A stretch of 64,000 bases of DNA from Paraburkholderia gardini (GTDB lineage: Bacteria > Pseudomonadota > Gammaproteobacteria > Burkholderiales > Burkholderiaceae): positions 124,001 through 188,000 of the forward strand of contig NZ_CAJQYY010000006.1 of NCBI RefSeq assembly GCF_907164575.1. The letters are read 5' to 3'. The notes below the pieces were generated by a model. That model saw nothing but the letters and a program-made list of their open reading frames with translations, did no database searches and was not told the DNA's origin. Of the stretch, positions 27,821-38,252 are shown piece by piece; position 1 is the stretch's first letter, and each line of letters starts with the position of its first letter. A program made the translations under genes and the position numbers.

Positions 27821-28846
27821 ATGGTCCATGGGTTCAGAAATCTGGTTTTGAATAAGCTCGGACTACTGGCGGCGGGACTCGTCCTTCTCGCCAGTGCTCA
27901 CGCTGCAGAATCGGTACCGCCCGCGGCGGGCACGCAGAAAGTCACCGTGATCCGCTATCTGAGCAATGCCGGTTCGATCAATGCCAGCGAGATTGCCGCC
28001 GCGAAGGGGTGGTTGCAGGCCGACGGTGTCGTGCTGGAATCGAAAGGCTTTTCGCAAGGCGGCCCGGAGAGTCTCTTCGCGATAGCGTCGGGTTCGGTCG
28101 ATGTGGCGGGTGCCGCGACCGCGGCGGTGCTCAACGCGATCTCCAACGGCAACGACATCATTGCGGTCAAGCCGGGCGGCGGCCTCAGCAAGACGGTGAA
28201 GAGCAACTTCTACGTACTCTCCAAAAGCCCGATTACCAAACCGGCTGACCTGATCGGCAAAACCATCGCCGTGAATACGCTGGGCGCGCATCTCGACTAT
28301 ACGGTGCGCGAGTATCTGCGGATTCACAACATCCCGCAGAATGCGGTGAGGCTCATCGTGGTCCCCGGGCCGCAACTGGAACAGACGCTTCGATCGGGTC
28401 AGGTCGACGTGGCGGCTGTCGGAGCGTGGCAGGCAGTATTTGCCGGCAAGCTCGAGGCCGATGGCGGAGTGCGCGTGCTGTTCGACGACTATCAGGTCCT
28501 CGGCGACATCACATTGGGCTACGACGTCATGCGTAAAACGTTTCTCGAAGCCCACCCCGCCGCCGCGCGCGCCTTCGTGACCGATTCCGCGAGAGCGGCG
28601 GACTGGGCCGCCGAACATCCGGACGACGCGAGGAAACTGATCGCGCAACTGCTTGCGAAACGCGGTGAAAATCCGGCGCTCGCCGGCTATTGGCCTGGTT
28701 TCGGACTCAGGCAGCATGCGCTTTTCACCGATCACGATGCGCAGTTCTGGCTCGACGTTTTTGAACGGGAAGGAAAGTTGCGCAAGGGACAGCTGCCGGT
28801 CAATGCCGTGCAGACGAACCGGTTTAACAGTTACGCGTCTCAATAG
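27821..28846 (+). CDS. Periplasmic binding protein, SsuA/nitrate-taurine type
   Basis: 341 residues with an N-terminal signal peptide (LLAAGLVLLASAHAAE, cleavage near 29). The mature domain has VTVIRYLSNAGSINASEIAAAKGWLQADGV, FSQGGPESLFAIASGSVDVAGAA and LIGKTIAVNTLGAHLDYTVREYL, typical of SsuA/TauA/NMT1-like proteins. Such proteins bind sulfonates, taurine, nitrate or thiamine precursors; the ligand is not readable. It sits between the permease and ATPase genes of one transporter. Confidence 0.87.
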   Translation: MVHGFRNLVLNKLGLLAAGLVLLASAHAAESVPPAAGTQKVTVIRYLSNAGSINASEIAAAKGWLQADGVVLESKGFSQGGPESLFAIASGSVDVAGAATAAVLNAISNGNDIIAVKPGGGLSKTVKSNFYVLSKSPITKPADLIGKTIAVNTLGAHLDYTVREYLRIHNIPQNAVRLIVVPGPQLEQTLRSGQVDVAAVGAWQAVFAGKLEADGGVRVLFDDYQVLGDITLGYDVMRKTFLEAHPAAARAFVTDSARAADWAAEHPDDARKLIAQLLAKRGENPALAGYWPGFGLRQHALFTDHDAQFWLDVFEREGKLRKGQLPVNAVQTNRFNSYASQ

Positions 28847-28856
28847 GAGAGCCGGT

Positions 28857-29636
28857 ATGGTGTCGGTTAGCGGGTCACCGCACAAGCTGCAGATCAACCG
28901 TCTGAGCAAGTCGTTCAGGATCAACGGATCCGTCGTGCCTGTTCTCAAGGACGTCGAACTCGATATCGCGGCGGGTGAATTCGTCGTCATCGTCGGCGCT
29001 AGCGGTTCCGGCAAGACAACGCTGTTGCGCATTCTCGCCGGACTGGAAAAAGGCGATCGCGGAACCGTGAAGGTGGATGGCGAGATCGTGACCGGCGTCA
29101 GCAGCGAGCGGGCGATGGTCTTTCAGGAGCCGCGCCTGCTGCCGTGGCTGACGGTCGAAGCGAATATCGCTTTCGGGCTGGAATTGCAGAAATACACCGG
29201 TGAGGAACTGCGCCAGAGGATTGGCGAATATCTGCACCTCGTGGGACTGGAGAATTTCCGTACCGCTTACCCGAGCCAGTTATCCGGCGGCATGGCGCAG
29301 CGCGTGGGCATCGCGCGGGCGCTCGCCATCAACCCTGACATTCTGCTGCTCGACGAACCGCTCGGCGCGCTGGATGCGATGAAGAAGATGGCCATGCAGC
29401 AGGAACTGGAGCGCATCTGGCTGGAAGAACAGGTCACCATGGTGATGGTGACGCACGATATCGAAGAAGCGGTCTACCTGGCGGACAAGATCGTGGTGAT
29501 GTCGGGCGCCGGAGCGGATACGCCGTTCAGGATCGTTCCGGTGGATTTGCCGCGTCCGCGGGATCGGGGCAGTCCGGCGTTCGTTCGCTTGCGGGAATCG
29601 TTGCTGCAGGAGTTCCAGTTCGATATTCGCAATTGA
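28857..29636 (+). CDS. ABC transporter ATP-binding protein, SsuB/TauB type
   Basis: 259 residues from the ATG at 28857 (TAGGAGA upstream), ten bases after the binding-protein stop. Walker A GASGSGKTT (47-55), Q-loop MVFQEPRLLPW, signature LSGGMAQRVGIARAL and Walker B with DEPLGALD are complete. The RLLPWLTVEANIAFGL stretch is characteristic of the nitrate/sulfonate/taurine group. It energises the permease at 26884. Confidence 0.92.
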   Translation: MVSVSGSPHKLQINRLSKSFRINGSVVPVLKDVELDIAAGEFVVIVGASGSGKTTLLRILAGLEKGDRGTVKVDGEIVTGVSSERAMVFQEPRLLPWLTVEANIAFGLELQKYTGEELRQRIGEYLHLVGLENFRTAYPSQLSGGMAQRVGIARALAINPDILLLDEPLGALDAMKKMAMQQELERIWLEEQVTMVMVTHDIEEAVYLADKIVVMSGAGADTPFRIVPVDLPRPRDRGSPAFVRLRESLLQEFQFDIRN

Positions 29637-29889
29637 CGGGATGTCGCCCGGCGGGCGCAACCCGCGGCTGCCGGGCGCACGCGCCCTTCTGAAGACAATG
29701 GGTCATGCCCCGGCCTCTACGGCCCCCCCTGTTCCCCAGACCCGCGTTCAGCGAAGTCTTTTTATCGCCGCTGCCGTTGCCGATACCGTCGGCGACCTTC
29801 CCCGCAGGCGCCTCGATGCGCGCCATTACGCGCCTGATTCCCGGACTTCCAGATCGAAAGCCATCCGCTCGGTTTGTACGCGATAATTG

Positions 29890-30058
29890 CCCTCGCGACG
29901 GCTGCCGCAAGGCATTAATAGGGAATATGGTGAGGCAAACGCCAGGACCATAGCTGTGCCCGCAACTGTAAGCGCGAAGTCCGATGTCATCAGGCCACTG
30001 GGCAACCGGGAAGGCGGCGTCGGGCGCTAACGCGCAAGCCAGGAGACCTGCCGCGCCC
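29890..30058 (+). ncRNA. Cobalamin (B12) riboswitch
   Basis: Conserved cobalamin-aptamer blocks occur in order: GCCGCAAGGCATTAATAGGG (29904-29923), the B12-box-like GCTGTGCCCGCAACTGTAAG (29953-29972), GCCACTGGG (29994-30002) and AGCCAGGAGACCTGCC (30037-30052). It ends about 63 bases before the ATG of a nickel/cobalt permease on the same strand. This implies that cobalt import is turned down when B12 is plentiful. Confidence 0.93.
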
Positions 30059-30120
30059 GGACGCAATCGCGTCCGGCACACCCGCCCATGCGGGCGCTTC
30101 ACCAGCATGCGAGGACATTC

Positions 30121-31182
30121 ATGCGACAGTCTTACCTTTCCCATCTGTTCGACGACGGCCCGCAGGCGCTGCGCGGCAAGATCATCGGCATTTTTTCATT
30201 GCTCATCGTGGCCAACGTCGGCGTCTGGATCTGGGCGCTCACTGCCCTCCATGGACACCCCGCGTTGATCGGCACCGCACTGCTCGCTTACACGTTCGGC
30301 TTGCGCCACGCGGTCGATGCCGATCACATCGCCGCAATCGACAACACCACACGGAAGCTGATGCAAGGCGGCAAACGCCCGGTTGCAGTGGGCTTTTTCT
30401 TTTCGCTGGGGCATTCGACGATCGTGATCGCGCTCTCGGTTGCGGTCGCGTTCGCGGCCGTCACGCTGAAAGCGCGCTTCGAAGACATGAGGTCGATCGG
30501 CGGCGTGATCAGCACCTCGGTGTCGGCGGGTTTTCTGCTCGTGCTGGCCATCGTCAACGTAATGATTCTGGTGTCGGTGGTGAAGACTTTCCGGCGCGTG
30601 CAGCGTGGCGAGCGCCTCGTCGAGGAAGACCTCGACATGCTGCTCAACAGGCGCGGTTTCCTGTCGCGCATTTTCCGTCCGCTGTTCCGCCTTGTTTCAC
30701 GTAGCTGGCACATGTACCCGATCGGCTTCCTGTTCGGCCTGGGCTTCGATACGGCGACGGAGGTGGCGCTGTTCGGCATTTCCGCCGCTCAGGCCGCTGA
30801 CGGCATGTCTCTCGCGACCATCCTGATCTTCCCCGCGCTGTTTACCGCCGGCATGTGCCTCGTCGATACCATCGATGGCGTGCTGATGCTCGGCGCGTAT
30901 GGCTGGGCGTTCATGAAGCCGGTCCGCAAGCTGTACTACAACATCACGATCACGTTCGTGTCGGTGGTGGTGGCGGTGCTGATCGGCGGCATCGAGGCGC
31001 TGGCGCTGATCGCGGACAAGCTCGAGCTCAAAGGCGGCTTCTGGGATCTGATCGGCACGGCATCGGACAACTTTGGCCTGCTCGGCTACATGGTGATCGG
31101 CCTCTTCGCCGTCAGCTGGCTGGTGTCCGTGTTGTTCTACAAGCTCAAGCGCTACGACGACATGCCCGTCAACCTGGGCTGA
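30121..31182 (+). CDS. Nickel/cobalt permease, NiCoT (HoxN/NixA) family, under B12 control
   Basis: 353 residues with about eight membrane spans. The NiCoT signature RHAVDADHIAAIDN (62-75, containing HX4DH) and LGFDTATEVALFGISAA are both present, as is the TAGMCLVDTIDGVLM stretch. These permeases take up Ni2+ and/or Co2+ at low concentration. The cobalamin riboswitch upstream argues for cobalt as the relevant metal. The ATG at 30121 with GAGGAC upstream is the start; MRQSYLSHLF follows. Confidence 0.93.
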   Translation: MRQSYLSHLFDDGPQALRGKIIGIFSLLIVANVGVWIWALTALHGHPALIGTALLAYTFGLRHAVDADHIAAIDNTTRKLMQGGKRPVAVGFFFSLGHSTIVIALSVAVAFAAVTLKARFEDMRSIGGVISTSVSAGFLLVLAIVNVMILVSVVKTFRRVQRGERLVEEDLDMLLNRRGFLSRIFRPLFRLVSRSWHMYPIGFLFGLGFDTATEVALFGISAAQAADGMSLATILIFPALFTAGMCLVDTIDGVLMLGAYGWAFMKPVRKLYYNITITFVSVVVAVLIGGIEALALIADKLELKGGFWDLIGTASDNFGLLGYMVIGLFAVSWLVSVLFYKLKRYDDMPVNLG

Positions 31183-31250
31183 CTCGAAAGCCAGCGGTCG
31201 CGGTGGGGGGCACGTTCATGGAACCCGCCACGCGCGACCCGCACAGCGCG

Positions 31251-31539
31251 TCAAGGAGCCCCGCTTCGCAATCCTGTCAGCACTGTTTCCATCAGCGGCT
31301 GCGAAGCATCCAGCGCTTGCGGTGTGAACGGAAAGCGCGACCACGCCTTGTGTGCATAAGCGCGGGTCCCGGCGCGGTAATACGGCGACGCGGCACTCGC
31401 GCAGCCAGTATCGCGGATCCACGCGTTCGGCTGGATCGGGCGCGACGGCTGGATCATCGCCCGTTGAAGACGGCCCAGGCGGACGGGATTGCGGCGGCAC
31501 ATTCCCGGTGTATTCGCCCTGCACGGCAAAGAGGCTATT
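31251..31539 (-). pseudogene. Possible 3' remnant of an unrecognised gene
   Basis: The minus-strand frame ending at 31251 has good host-like codon use (third positions mostly G or C) over its last 70 codons, with a protein-like stretch around WIRDTGCASAASPYYRAG and SRFPFTPQALDASQPLMETV. No start or family can be assigned, and the frame runs into the end of jetD. It may be the tail of a chromosomal gene cut when the Wadjet operon was inserted. Confidence 0.35.
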
Positions 31540-32787
31540 TCACTGTCCTGCAAGCGCGGCGAGCGCGGTTTCAACCCACTGGAAGCCAATACGCTCCTGC
31601 TCAAGCCTCAGATTCCCGCGAAGCCGGTTATCGCGCAGGTCGTTGAACAGCGCCTGCTCCGCATCGGCGAGCCGTGGCAAGTCGCGGAGTACCTGATCAT
31701 GCTCCTCGCCCCATTGAGCTTCGTGGGCGATCAGCGTCGCCCGGTCCATCAGGAAAGACGCGACGTGGTCGAAGCGGCTGCGCAACTGATCGAGGATGGC
31801 GAAGCCGTGAGTGTCGATATCTCCCCAGTAGTGGATGCTGCAGCGGGAAAGCCATGCCGCTTTTGACAGCGCGTCCCATCCGTAGCCTGCGCCGAAGACG
31901 ACGATCGTATCGGCCAGAGGCGGGAACGCGAGGAAGTTTGTCTCGTTCTCGGTGATGAAAACCCGGCGGATCGGCACGGCCAGCGCGGCAAAGCTGTCTG
32001 CATCGACTGCGATATCGGGAAGCGCGGAGCCGGGAAGCATGGGCAACCGTGCGTCGAGCACGCGAAACCGGATACGAACAGGCTTCTCGAGAAAACCGTA
32101 GCGGGCCGCGAAGTGCGCACCACCGTTTCTTTCTATCGCGACGGCCTCCAGCGGCAGTACGAGATCGAGCCATTCCGCCAGCACACCGCGCCAGTTTTCG
32201 ATGAACTTGCTGTGCACACCGGCAATGTCCACCTGTCTCAGGTAAATGCCGGGACGTGGATGCCGTACGATCCAGCCGACCACCGCCAGTAAACGTTCAC
32301 ATTCGTCAGCCAGCTCGAGCGCCTGCAGCGGACGCCGGCGAAACCATGCCAGCAGCGCCGGCTGCCGCGAGCCCACGAGGACGAGCAGGCGGCCGAACTG
32401 TGCCGCGTCGCCGCGCTTGCCGATCATCGCCAGCGCACTGTCCAGATCGCCGATCCAGACCGCCTGCGGCACGCGCTGAACACCCAGGACACGATGCCTG
32501 AACTCGCGCCATTCGATCCGGATCTCCGCGACCGCGACAAGCCCGGCAATCCATTCACGAACGGCCTGGAAACGTTCGGTGAGTTCGGCCGAAGCCGGTC
32601 CCTTCAGGACGAGTCGCAGGGGGAACGCACAGCCGGCGCGCGGGCCAACCTTCGCTTCTTCGCGAGCGACAGGCACGGCATTCGGCGCCGCGTCCGCACC
32701 GTCGCTCATCATGCTGCGCAACAACTCGCCTCGCTCCCACAAGCGGCGCACCTGTGCTTTCAGGTCGCTGGCGGTCGTCCAGCTCAC
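31540..32787 (-). CDS. jetD: Wadjet nuclease subunit JetD
   Basis: 415 residues, DUF3322 followed by DUF2220, starting at a GTG that overlaps the jetC stop (GTGA). A TOPRIM-like C-terminal half is visible: [13 protein letters not shown] (277-289, acidic E280) and [17 protein letters not shown] (320-336, D323 and D325). In Wadjet, JetD is the DNA-cutting subunit that acts on circular DNA after loop extrusion by JetABC. The catalytic acidic residues are present, so the subunit should be active. It is the last gene of the complete jetABCD operon. Confidence 0.9.
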   Translation of the reverse strand: MSWTTASDLKAQVRRLWERGELLRSMMSDGADAAPNAVPVAREEAKVGPRAGCAFPLRLVLKGPASAELTERFQAVREWIAGLVAVAEIRIEWREFRHRVLGVQRVPQAVWIGDLDSALAMIGKRGDAAQFGRLLVLVGSRQPALLAWFRRRPLQALELADECERLLAVVGWIVRHPRPGIYLRQVDIAGVHSKFIENWRGVLAEWLDLVLPLEAVAIERNGGAHFAARYGFLEKPVRIRFRVLDARLPMLPGSALPDIAVDADSFAALAVPIRRVFITENETNFLAFPPLADTIVVFGAGYGWDALSKAAWLSRCSIHYWGDIDTHGFAILDQLRSRFDHVASFLMDRATLIAHEAQWGEEHDQVLRDLPRLADAEQALFNDLRDNRLRGNLRLEQERIGFQWVETALAALAGQ

Positions 32788-35700
32788 GCCGAGCCCTCCG
32801 CCTTGCGTGCAAGATGCTCCTCGATCGACAGATTGCGCAGCTTCGAAGCGCGCCCCTCATCGTTGTGCACGAAGCCGACGCTGGAAACGAACGGCTCGAT
32901 GATATGGATCTTCTGCAGCGGCGTGACGATCAGCAGTTGCAGATTGAGCTGCCTGAACAACTTGAGCCCATATTGCGCGGACTCGTCCGAGCCGCGTCCA
33001 AACGCTTCGTCGATGACCACGAAGCGGAACGAGCGTGACCGTACCGCGCCCCACTCCAGACCGAACTGATACGCGAGACTGGCCGCGAGGATCGTGTAGG
33101 CCAGCTTTTCCTTCTGCCCGCCCGACTTACCGCCCGAATCCGAATAGTGCTCGTATTCCGTGTCGTCTTCACGCCAGCGCTCGCTTGCGGCGAACAGAAA
33201 CCAGTTGCGCACGTCGGTGACCTTCGTCGTCCACCGGCGGTCCTGATCCGACAGGCCTTCGCGGCCGCGAAACCGGTCGACGATCGCCTTGACCTGCAAA
33301 AACCTGGCTTCCGAATACTGCGTGTCGTCCGAACCGGTCAGCGTACCCTCCGTGCAGGCTCGCAGTTCCGCCTGGAAATCGCGGATGTCCGCGTCGGGGC
33401 TTGCCTGGGATTCCAGCACGATATAACGGCCTGGGTCGTAGTCGATTTGCGCCAGCGATTCATTGATGCGGGCGATGCGCTCCTTGATCGTTTCACGTTC
33501 CCGCGCCAGTTGCCCGTTGAAGTTGGCAATCTCGTTGATCGTGTTGATGTTCAACAGCTCCTTGAAGCGAGCCTCGAAGCGGGGAAGATCGTCGGTATTC
33601 AGGCGAGCCAGCAGCTGGCGATACTCGAACGCGGCTTCGAGGCTGGCGTCGAAGTCGGCCGTATCGAGCTTGTATGTGTCCTTGAACGTCGACATGCTCT
33701 TGATGATGCGCTCGGTGAGGCGATCCAGGCGCCTGGCCTCGGCGTCCATATGGGCCTGCAACGCGTCACGCAGTTCGCGTTCACGGTTATCGCATGACTC
33801 GACCGAAAGCTGATGCTCGCCCAGAATCTGTGCGCGCAGCACGTCTAGCCGCGCGCGGATATCGGGGGCGATCGCGGCCAGCCATGCCGCGGTTTGCTCC
33901 CGCAATGCATCGGCCGCTTCGCGTCTGGCGTCGATACCACCCAACTCGCGGTTGACGTCCGACAATGCCTTCTCGCTCTCCTTCAGCGCCGTCTGCACCG
34001 ACTCGAGCTGCGCGGCCAGTTCCAGCAGCGCATTGCTGGCCGCCTCCAGACGCGCCTTCTCATCCTGCAGGCGAGCGATCATGGCAGAGCAGTGCTGCCA
34101 GTCCAGCTCACGAAAATCGTTGAACTCGTTGAGCGCCGCCAACACCTCCAGCTGCCGCCGCAGCTTCGTCTGATCGCCCTGCGCTGTGGCGATCTGACTG
34201 GCGATGCCCCCGAGCCGCACCTCGAGCGCACGCACCTGCCCTTCCAGCGCGGCGATCTTCGCGGCGTTGCTCCAGCCGAGAACGTAGCGGCTGCGGTCGT
34301 CGAGACGATGGCGGTCGTCTTTCTCATGGCGTTCGCCGGGCGCCTTGACCTGCCCTGTGCGAGTCAGCGCACGGGACTCGCGACGAAACTGCTCCTGCGT
34401 CGCGCAGCACGCGTAATCGAAGCGCTGTGCCAGCATCCGCTCAAGCCAGCCGTAAAATGGCGAATCCGGTTTGAGCGCGACGTTGTGCACCAGCGAATCG
34501 CGATGCAGCCCGGCGATGTCCTGGTCGCGCATGGCCCGCACGCGGAAATAGACGAGCCGTCCCGCGAGATGCGTGCGATCCACCCACGCGGCGACATCGG
34601 CATAGTGCGCATCGGGCACGAGAAGCGAGAGGCCAAAGTTATGCAGCACCCGCTCGATCGCGCCTTCCCATTCGCGCGCCTCTTCGCGCACCTGGATCAG
34701 TTCGCCGGCGAACGGCATGCTGTCTTCGTCGAGACCGAGTGCCGCGCACAACGCCGCACGCATGGCGACCTGCTCCCTGGGAATATTGCTGCGCCGCGCC
34801 TTCAGGCTCGCGACTTCCTCGCCAAGCACGTCATGTTCGCGCTTGCCCTCGCGCAGCGACACGCCCCACTCGGTGATCTGGTTTTGCAGATCGGCTTCCC
34901 GCTGACTCACGCCCTCGCGCAGATCGGCCACCTGCTGCCGCTGCGCCATGAAGGCAGGCTCGTCGGCTGCAGCGGTTTCACCGATCGCAGCAAGCAATTG
35001 GGCGTGACGTTCGGCGCGCTGCTGGCGTCGATTGCGCTCACGTTCCTCGTCGCGAATAGCGGCTGCAAGCTGCTCCAGCCGGTCACCGCCCTGCTCGGCA
35101 ATCGCACGCTTGAGGCGATCGGCCTGCGTTCGCTCATGGTCGCACTGCTCGATGCGCCGCTCCCTCTGCGCGGCCAGGCGTGCATGATCTTCGGCGAGCA
35201 ACTGCAAGCGCCGATCCAGCAGGCCCAGCTTCAATTCGGCGAAGTACGGCTTCAGCGCATCACGGCACGCGCGCGACGCCTCCTGTTCCGCCGCCAGCGT
35301 GCCGTGCTGGTCGCAGTCCGCCACCAGCGGCCTGAGCAGTTCCACCTGGCGCTTCGCCTTGAGCACTGCCTCGTGCGCGCGGGTCAGATCGTCGAAGTGC
35401 GAGATCAGCGCGGCAATACGAGGCGCGACGTCGAATGGCTCGAGCATGTGGCTACGCACGAAATCGGTCAGGTTGCCGACCGACTTCATCGACACCGTCT
35501 GATGAAACAGCTCGAGCGCCTGCTCATTGTCGATGCCGAAGCGCCGGCGAAACCACGCGCTGTATTTCGGAAAGGTGTCCTCGATTTGCGCGCCGAGGCC
35601 GCGCAGCTTTTTGCGCAATTGCGCGATATCGGAGCCGAAGTGGACAAAATCCGTCGCTATCGACAAATTCCGCTCGGCGCCCACGTAAAAGCGCTCGGGT

Positions 35701-36161
35701 TGGCTCTGCGCCTCTTTCATCCAGAAGACCTGCGCGAGCGAGATCGTCTGGTCATACCCGGCGTTGTGGAACACGCCGAGGATCACCGAGTAGCTGTTGC
35801 GGTCCCGCAAGGACACGGGCCTCGCTGTACCGGTCACCTCGTTGCGCTCGGACTTGTAATGCCCGAGTACGTACGAGCGCAGCGTCCGTTCCTTGCTGTC
35901 CGCGCCTGCCGCCTTGTTGTAGGCGATGCGCTGCGAGGGGACCATGAGCGTCGTGATCGCGTCGACCAGCGTCGACTTGCCCGAACCGATGTCGCCCGTC
36001 AGCAGACCGTTCTTGCCGTCCAGCTGAAGCGTCCATACGCGCCCATCGAATGTGCCCCAGTTGAAAACTTCCAGGCGGATCAGGCGAAAACCGGAGAGCG
36101 TGTCGTCGGCAAGAAAATCCAGCTCCAGCAGTTGTGGAATCGCCTCGTTCGGCTCATTCAT
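32784..36161 (-). CDS. jetC: Wadjet SMC-like ATPase JetC
   Basis: 1125 residues with MukB/SbcC-like architecture: N-terminal Walker [10 protein letters not shown] (56-64), a long coiled-coil middle rich in Glu, Arg and Leu, and a C-terminal signature GGKSGGQ (1010-1016) with Walker [11 protein letters not shown] (1048-1057). JetC is the motor that extrudes DNA loops in the Wadjet complex. It overlaps jetB by eight bases and jetD by four. All ATPase motifs are intact. Confidence 0.93.
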   Translation of the reverse strand: MNEPNEAIPQLLELDFLADDTLSGFRLIRLEVFNWGTFDGRVWTLQLDGKNGLLTGDIGSGKSTLVDAITTLMVPSQRIAYNKAAGADSKERTLRSYVLGHYKSERNEVTGTARPVSLRDRNSYSVILGVFHNAGYDQTISLAQVFWMKEAQSQPERFYVGAERNLSIATDFVHFGSDIAQLRKKLRGLGAQIEDTFPKYSAWFRRRFGIDNEQALELFHQTVSMKSVGNLTDFVRSHMLEPFDVAPRIAALISHFDDLTRAHEAVLKAKRQVELLRPLVADCDQHGTLAAEQEASRACRDALKPYFAELKLGLLDRRLQLLAEDHARLAAQRERRIEQCDHERTQADRLKRAIAEQGGDRLEQLAAAIRDEERERNRRQQRAERHAQLLAAIGETAAADEPAFMAQRQQVADLREGVSQREADLQNQITEWGVSLREGKREHDVLGEEVASLKARRSNIPREQVAMRAALCAALGLDEDSMPFAGELIQVREEAREWEGAIERVLHNFGLSLLVPDAHYADVAAWVDRTHLAGRLVYFRVRAMRDQDIAGLHRDSLVHNVALKPDSPFYGWLERMLAQRFDYACCATQEQFRRESRALTRTGQVKAPGERHEKDDRHRLDDRSRYVLGWSNAAKIAALEGQVRALEVRLGGIASQIATAQGDQTKLRRQLEVLAALNEFNDFRELDWQHCSAMIARLQDEKARLEAASNALLELAAQLESVQTALKESEKALSDVNRELGGIDARREAADALREQTAAWLAAIAPDIRARLDVLRAQILGEHQLSVESCDNRERELRDALQAHMDAEARRLDRLTERIIKSMSTFKDTYKLDTADFDASLEAAFEYRQLLARLNTDDLPRFEARFKELLNINTINEIANFNGQLARERETIKERIARINESLAQIDYDPGRYIVLESQASPDADIRDFQAELRACTEGTLTGSDDTQYSEARFLQVKAIVDRFRGREGLSDQDRRWTTKVTDVRNWFLFAASERWREDDTEYEHYSDSGGKSGGQKEKLAYTILAASLAYQFGLEWGAVRSRSFRFVVIDEAFGRGSDESAQYGLKLFRQLNLQLLIVTPLQKIHIIEPFVSSVGFVHNDEGRASKLRNLSIEEHLARKAEGSA

Positions 36162-36795
36162 CGACGTCCCCTCCCGACCCTGCCGTCGTGCCCGCCAGCT
36201 GCGCCTGGTACGCAGCGAGGCGGGTGTCGAAGTCCGACAGCCATTGCGCGTCGACGAACGCCTTCAGGATGCGCCGCACCTCGAAACTGGCCGGGCCGCT
36301 CGCAACCTTCAACCGGCGCAGGAAGCCCAGTTCAACGATCTTGTTGATGTGCGTCTCGATCTGATCGATCAGCTTCGCTTCATTGCTGCTGTCCGGAAGG
36401 AAGACCCTGACAAGCTCGACGATGTCGTCGCGCGATAGTACGAGGCGCGTATCGCCACCGCCGGCATCGAATTCGGCAAGCTTCTTGCGCAGCAACGCCA
36501 GCAGCAGGCTGACCGGAAAAGAGATCGGCCGGCGTGCAATCAGACGCGGCAGCTTTGGCGCCGCGCCATCTTCGGCCTGCTCGGGAAGGCTGCGCAGGAA
36601 CGCGTAGCCTTCGGCCTCGTCCAGCACGAGTTCCAGGCCCAGTACCGACACGTAGTCCCGCACGCGCGCCTGCAGGTCGAGCAACGCGCCCCACAGACGT
36701 TCATCACCCTCACGATAGATCACGCCTTTGAGCAGCGTGATCGCCAGTGTCGACAGATCGGTGTTCGCCGCCACCTCTTGCCGTTCGTCTTCCAT
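36154..36795 (-). CDS. jetB: Wadjet subunit JetB (DUF4194)
   Basis: 213 residues starting [35 protein letters not shown], the usual DUF4194 start. The protein resembles the MukE-like winged-helix subunit of condensins and bridges JetA and JetC. GAGGTGAGG lies directly before the ATG, two bases after the jetA stop; upstream open frame lies inside jetA and is not used. A closing acidic tail (GSGGDVDE) overlaps the jetC start. Confidence 0.88.
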   Translation of the reverse strand: MEDERQEVAANTDLSTLAITLLKGVIYREGDERLWGALLDLQARVRDYVSVLGLELVLDEAEGYAFLRSLPEQAEDGAAPKLPRLIARRPISFPVSLLLALLRKKLAEFDAGGGDTRLVLSRDDIVELVRVFLPDSSNEAKLIDQIETHINKIVELGFLRRLKVASGPASFEVRRILKAFVDAQWLSDFDTRLAAYQAQLAGTTAGSGGDVDE

Positions 36796-36797
36796 CC

Positions 36798-38252
36798 TCA
36801 CCTCACAAAGATCACGCGTGGCAGCCGGGCGCGCCGTGCCTTCGGCATCTCGTCGCGACGGGTTGTTTGCCACGCGATGACTTCGTGCGCGTCTTCGTCC
36901 ACCACCGTCTTGAATGCGTCGCTGCCCAGTTGCAGATACGCGACGAGTTCCGCAAGACCCTGCTGCAGCGGATGCGATTCGATCAGCTCGCGCAGCGTCA
37001 CTTGCGACCGGTCCTGCAACGCCTGGCGGATGTGACCCGCAAGCTGCGCCCGGTCGACCACCACCTGCGAATACAGCGCCGCAGCGTCGAGATCGACGTC
37101 GCCCGTTTCCAGCGCGATATCCGTGATAACCGGCTTCTGCACGGGCGTGTGCAGCGGACGTTCCATCGGAAGCTCGACGTCGGATGACGACCCGGCAAGA
37201 GTCATTATCTCGCCGACCGGCGGCGTGTCGCGTACGGCCAGCGCTCTCGCCTCGATGCCGCGCAGGATGTCCATGATGCGGCGGTTCTCCAGCCACGCCT
37301 GGTCATCGAGAAACCGGCGCAGTTGCTGCGACAGCTGCGCGACCGTGCGCTGCGTATGTTCACCCGCCTCCAGCCAGTCGTAGTGCACGCGACCGGTCCG
37401 CGCGTCGGGTTTCAGGTTGGCCACCGCGGGCAATGCGAGTACTCGCGCGAGCCGTTCGGTGAGCTCTTCCTGGCGCGTGCTGGACATCAGGAAATCCCAG
37501 AATGCGCGGAAGCTTTTGCCCTGGTCGGAGTCACCGATCGCGTCGCGCTCGCCCATGATCTCCTCCAGTAGCGCGCCCTTCGATCCCTCCCATAGCGCGA
37601 TGCGCTCGCGCACGCGACGATCGAGCATGCGAAAGTTCTGCTCGACCTCGCGAAAGTCGGTCAGCAGGTCACGCGCCAGCTGCATGAATTGCTGGAAGCG
37701 ATCCTTGAGGGCCGTGTCGTCCAGCAGTGGAAGATCGCCGGCATTCACCCGTGCGATCTCGGCATCGATCTCGTCTCGACGGCTGTGTAATTCGGCCACG
37801 CGCTTTTGCGGATCGGATTCGCTGCCTTCGCTCATCTGCCGCAGTAACTCGAACAACGTCAGCAGGCGTGATTCCGTGCCGACGAAACTGCGTTCCGTGA
37901 GTGCGTCCAGCCAGACGATCGCTTTTTCCGTCGCTGGCGTAAGGTCGAAGTGCGGTTCGTCCGAGTCCTGGCGGTAGAACTTGCGCAACCAGCCTTTTTC
38001 CGCGCTTGCCCAGTCGTTGAGGTAGTCGAGCGCGCGTTTTGGATAAGCATCCTCACCCAGGCGATCGCGCAGGGCATAAAGTTCGTCTTCCAGCGCTTCG
38101 GCCAGGTCGGCGGCGGACATCGCGCGCACGTTCGGCACCACGAAAACGCGATGCAGGAAGCTCGCCACCAGCGCGACGTGGTCGGAACGTAATAGCCGCC
38201 ACGCTGGATGGTGCGTGCGAAGGGCGTCGAGGGTTAAGTAGTCGAGGGGCAT
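36798..38252 (-). CDS. jetA: Wadjet subunit JetA (DUF3375, MukF-like kleisin)
   Basis: 484 residues with the DUF3375 layout: start MPLDYLTLDALRTHHPAWRLLRSDHVALVASFLHRVF, a helical middle (DRFQQFMQLARDLLTDFREVEQNFRMLDRRVRERI) and a C-terminal winged-helix part. JetA is the kleisin that closes the JetC ring. It is first in the operon; with jetB, jetC and jetD it gives a complete type I Wadjet system, known to block plasmid transformation by cleaving circular DNA. Confidence 0.9.
   Translation of the reverse strand: MPLDYLTLDALRTHHPAWRLLRSDHVALVASFLHRVFVVPNVRAMSAADLAEALEDELYALRDRLGEDAYPKRALDYLNDWASAEKGWLRKFYRQDSDEPHFDLTPATEKAIVWLDALTERSFVGTESRLLTLFELLRQMSEGSESDPQKRVAELHSRRDEIDAEIARVNAGDLPLLDDTALKDRFQQFMQLARDLLTDFREVEQNFRMLDRRVRERIALWEGSKGALLEEIMGERDAIGDSDQGKSFRAFWDFLMSSTRQEELTERLARVLALPAVANLKPDARTGRVHYDWLEAGEHTQRTVAQLSQQLRRFLDDQAWLENRRIMDILRGIEARALAVRDTPPVGEIMTLAGSSSDVELPMERPLHTPVQKPVITDIALETGDVDLDAAALYSQVVVDRAQLAGHIRQALQDRSQVTLRELIESHPLQQGLAELVAYLQLGSDAFKTVVDEDAHEVIAWQTTRRDEMPKARRARLPRVIFVR

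Noticed and set aside
30192..30199. Second TTTTTCAT octamer
   Set aside because: It lies inside the coding sequence of the intact nickel/cobalt permease, so it is not an element end; kept only as a reminder that the octamer can occur by chance.
33894..36347. An 817-codon open frame antisense to jetC
   Set aside because: Same cause: high-GC antisense frame opposite a gene with complete SMC-like motifs.
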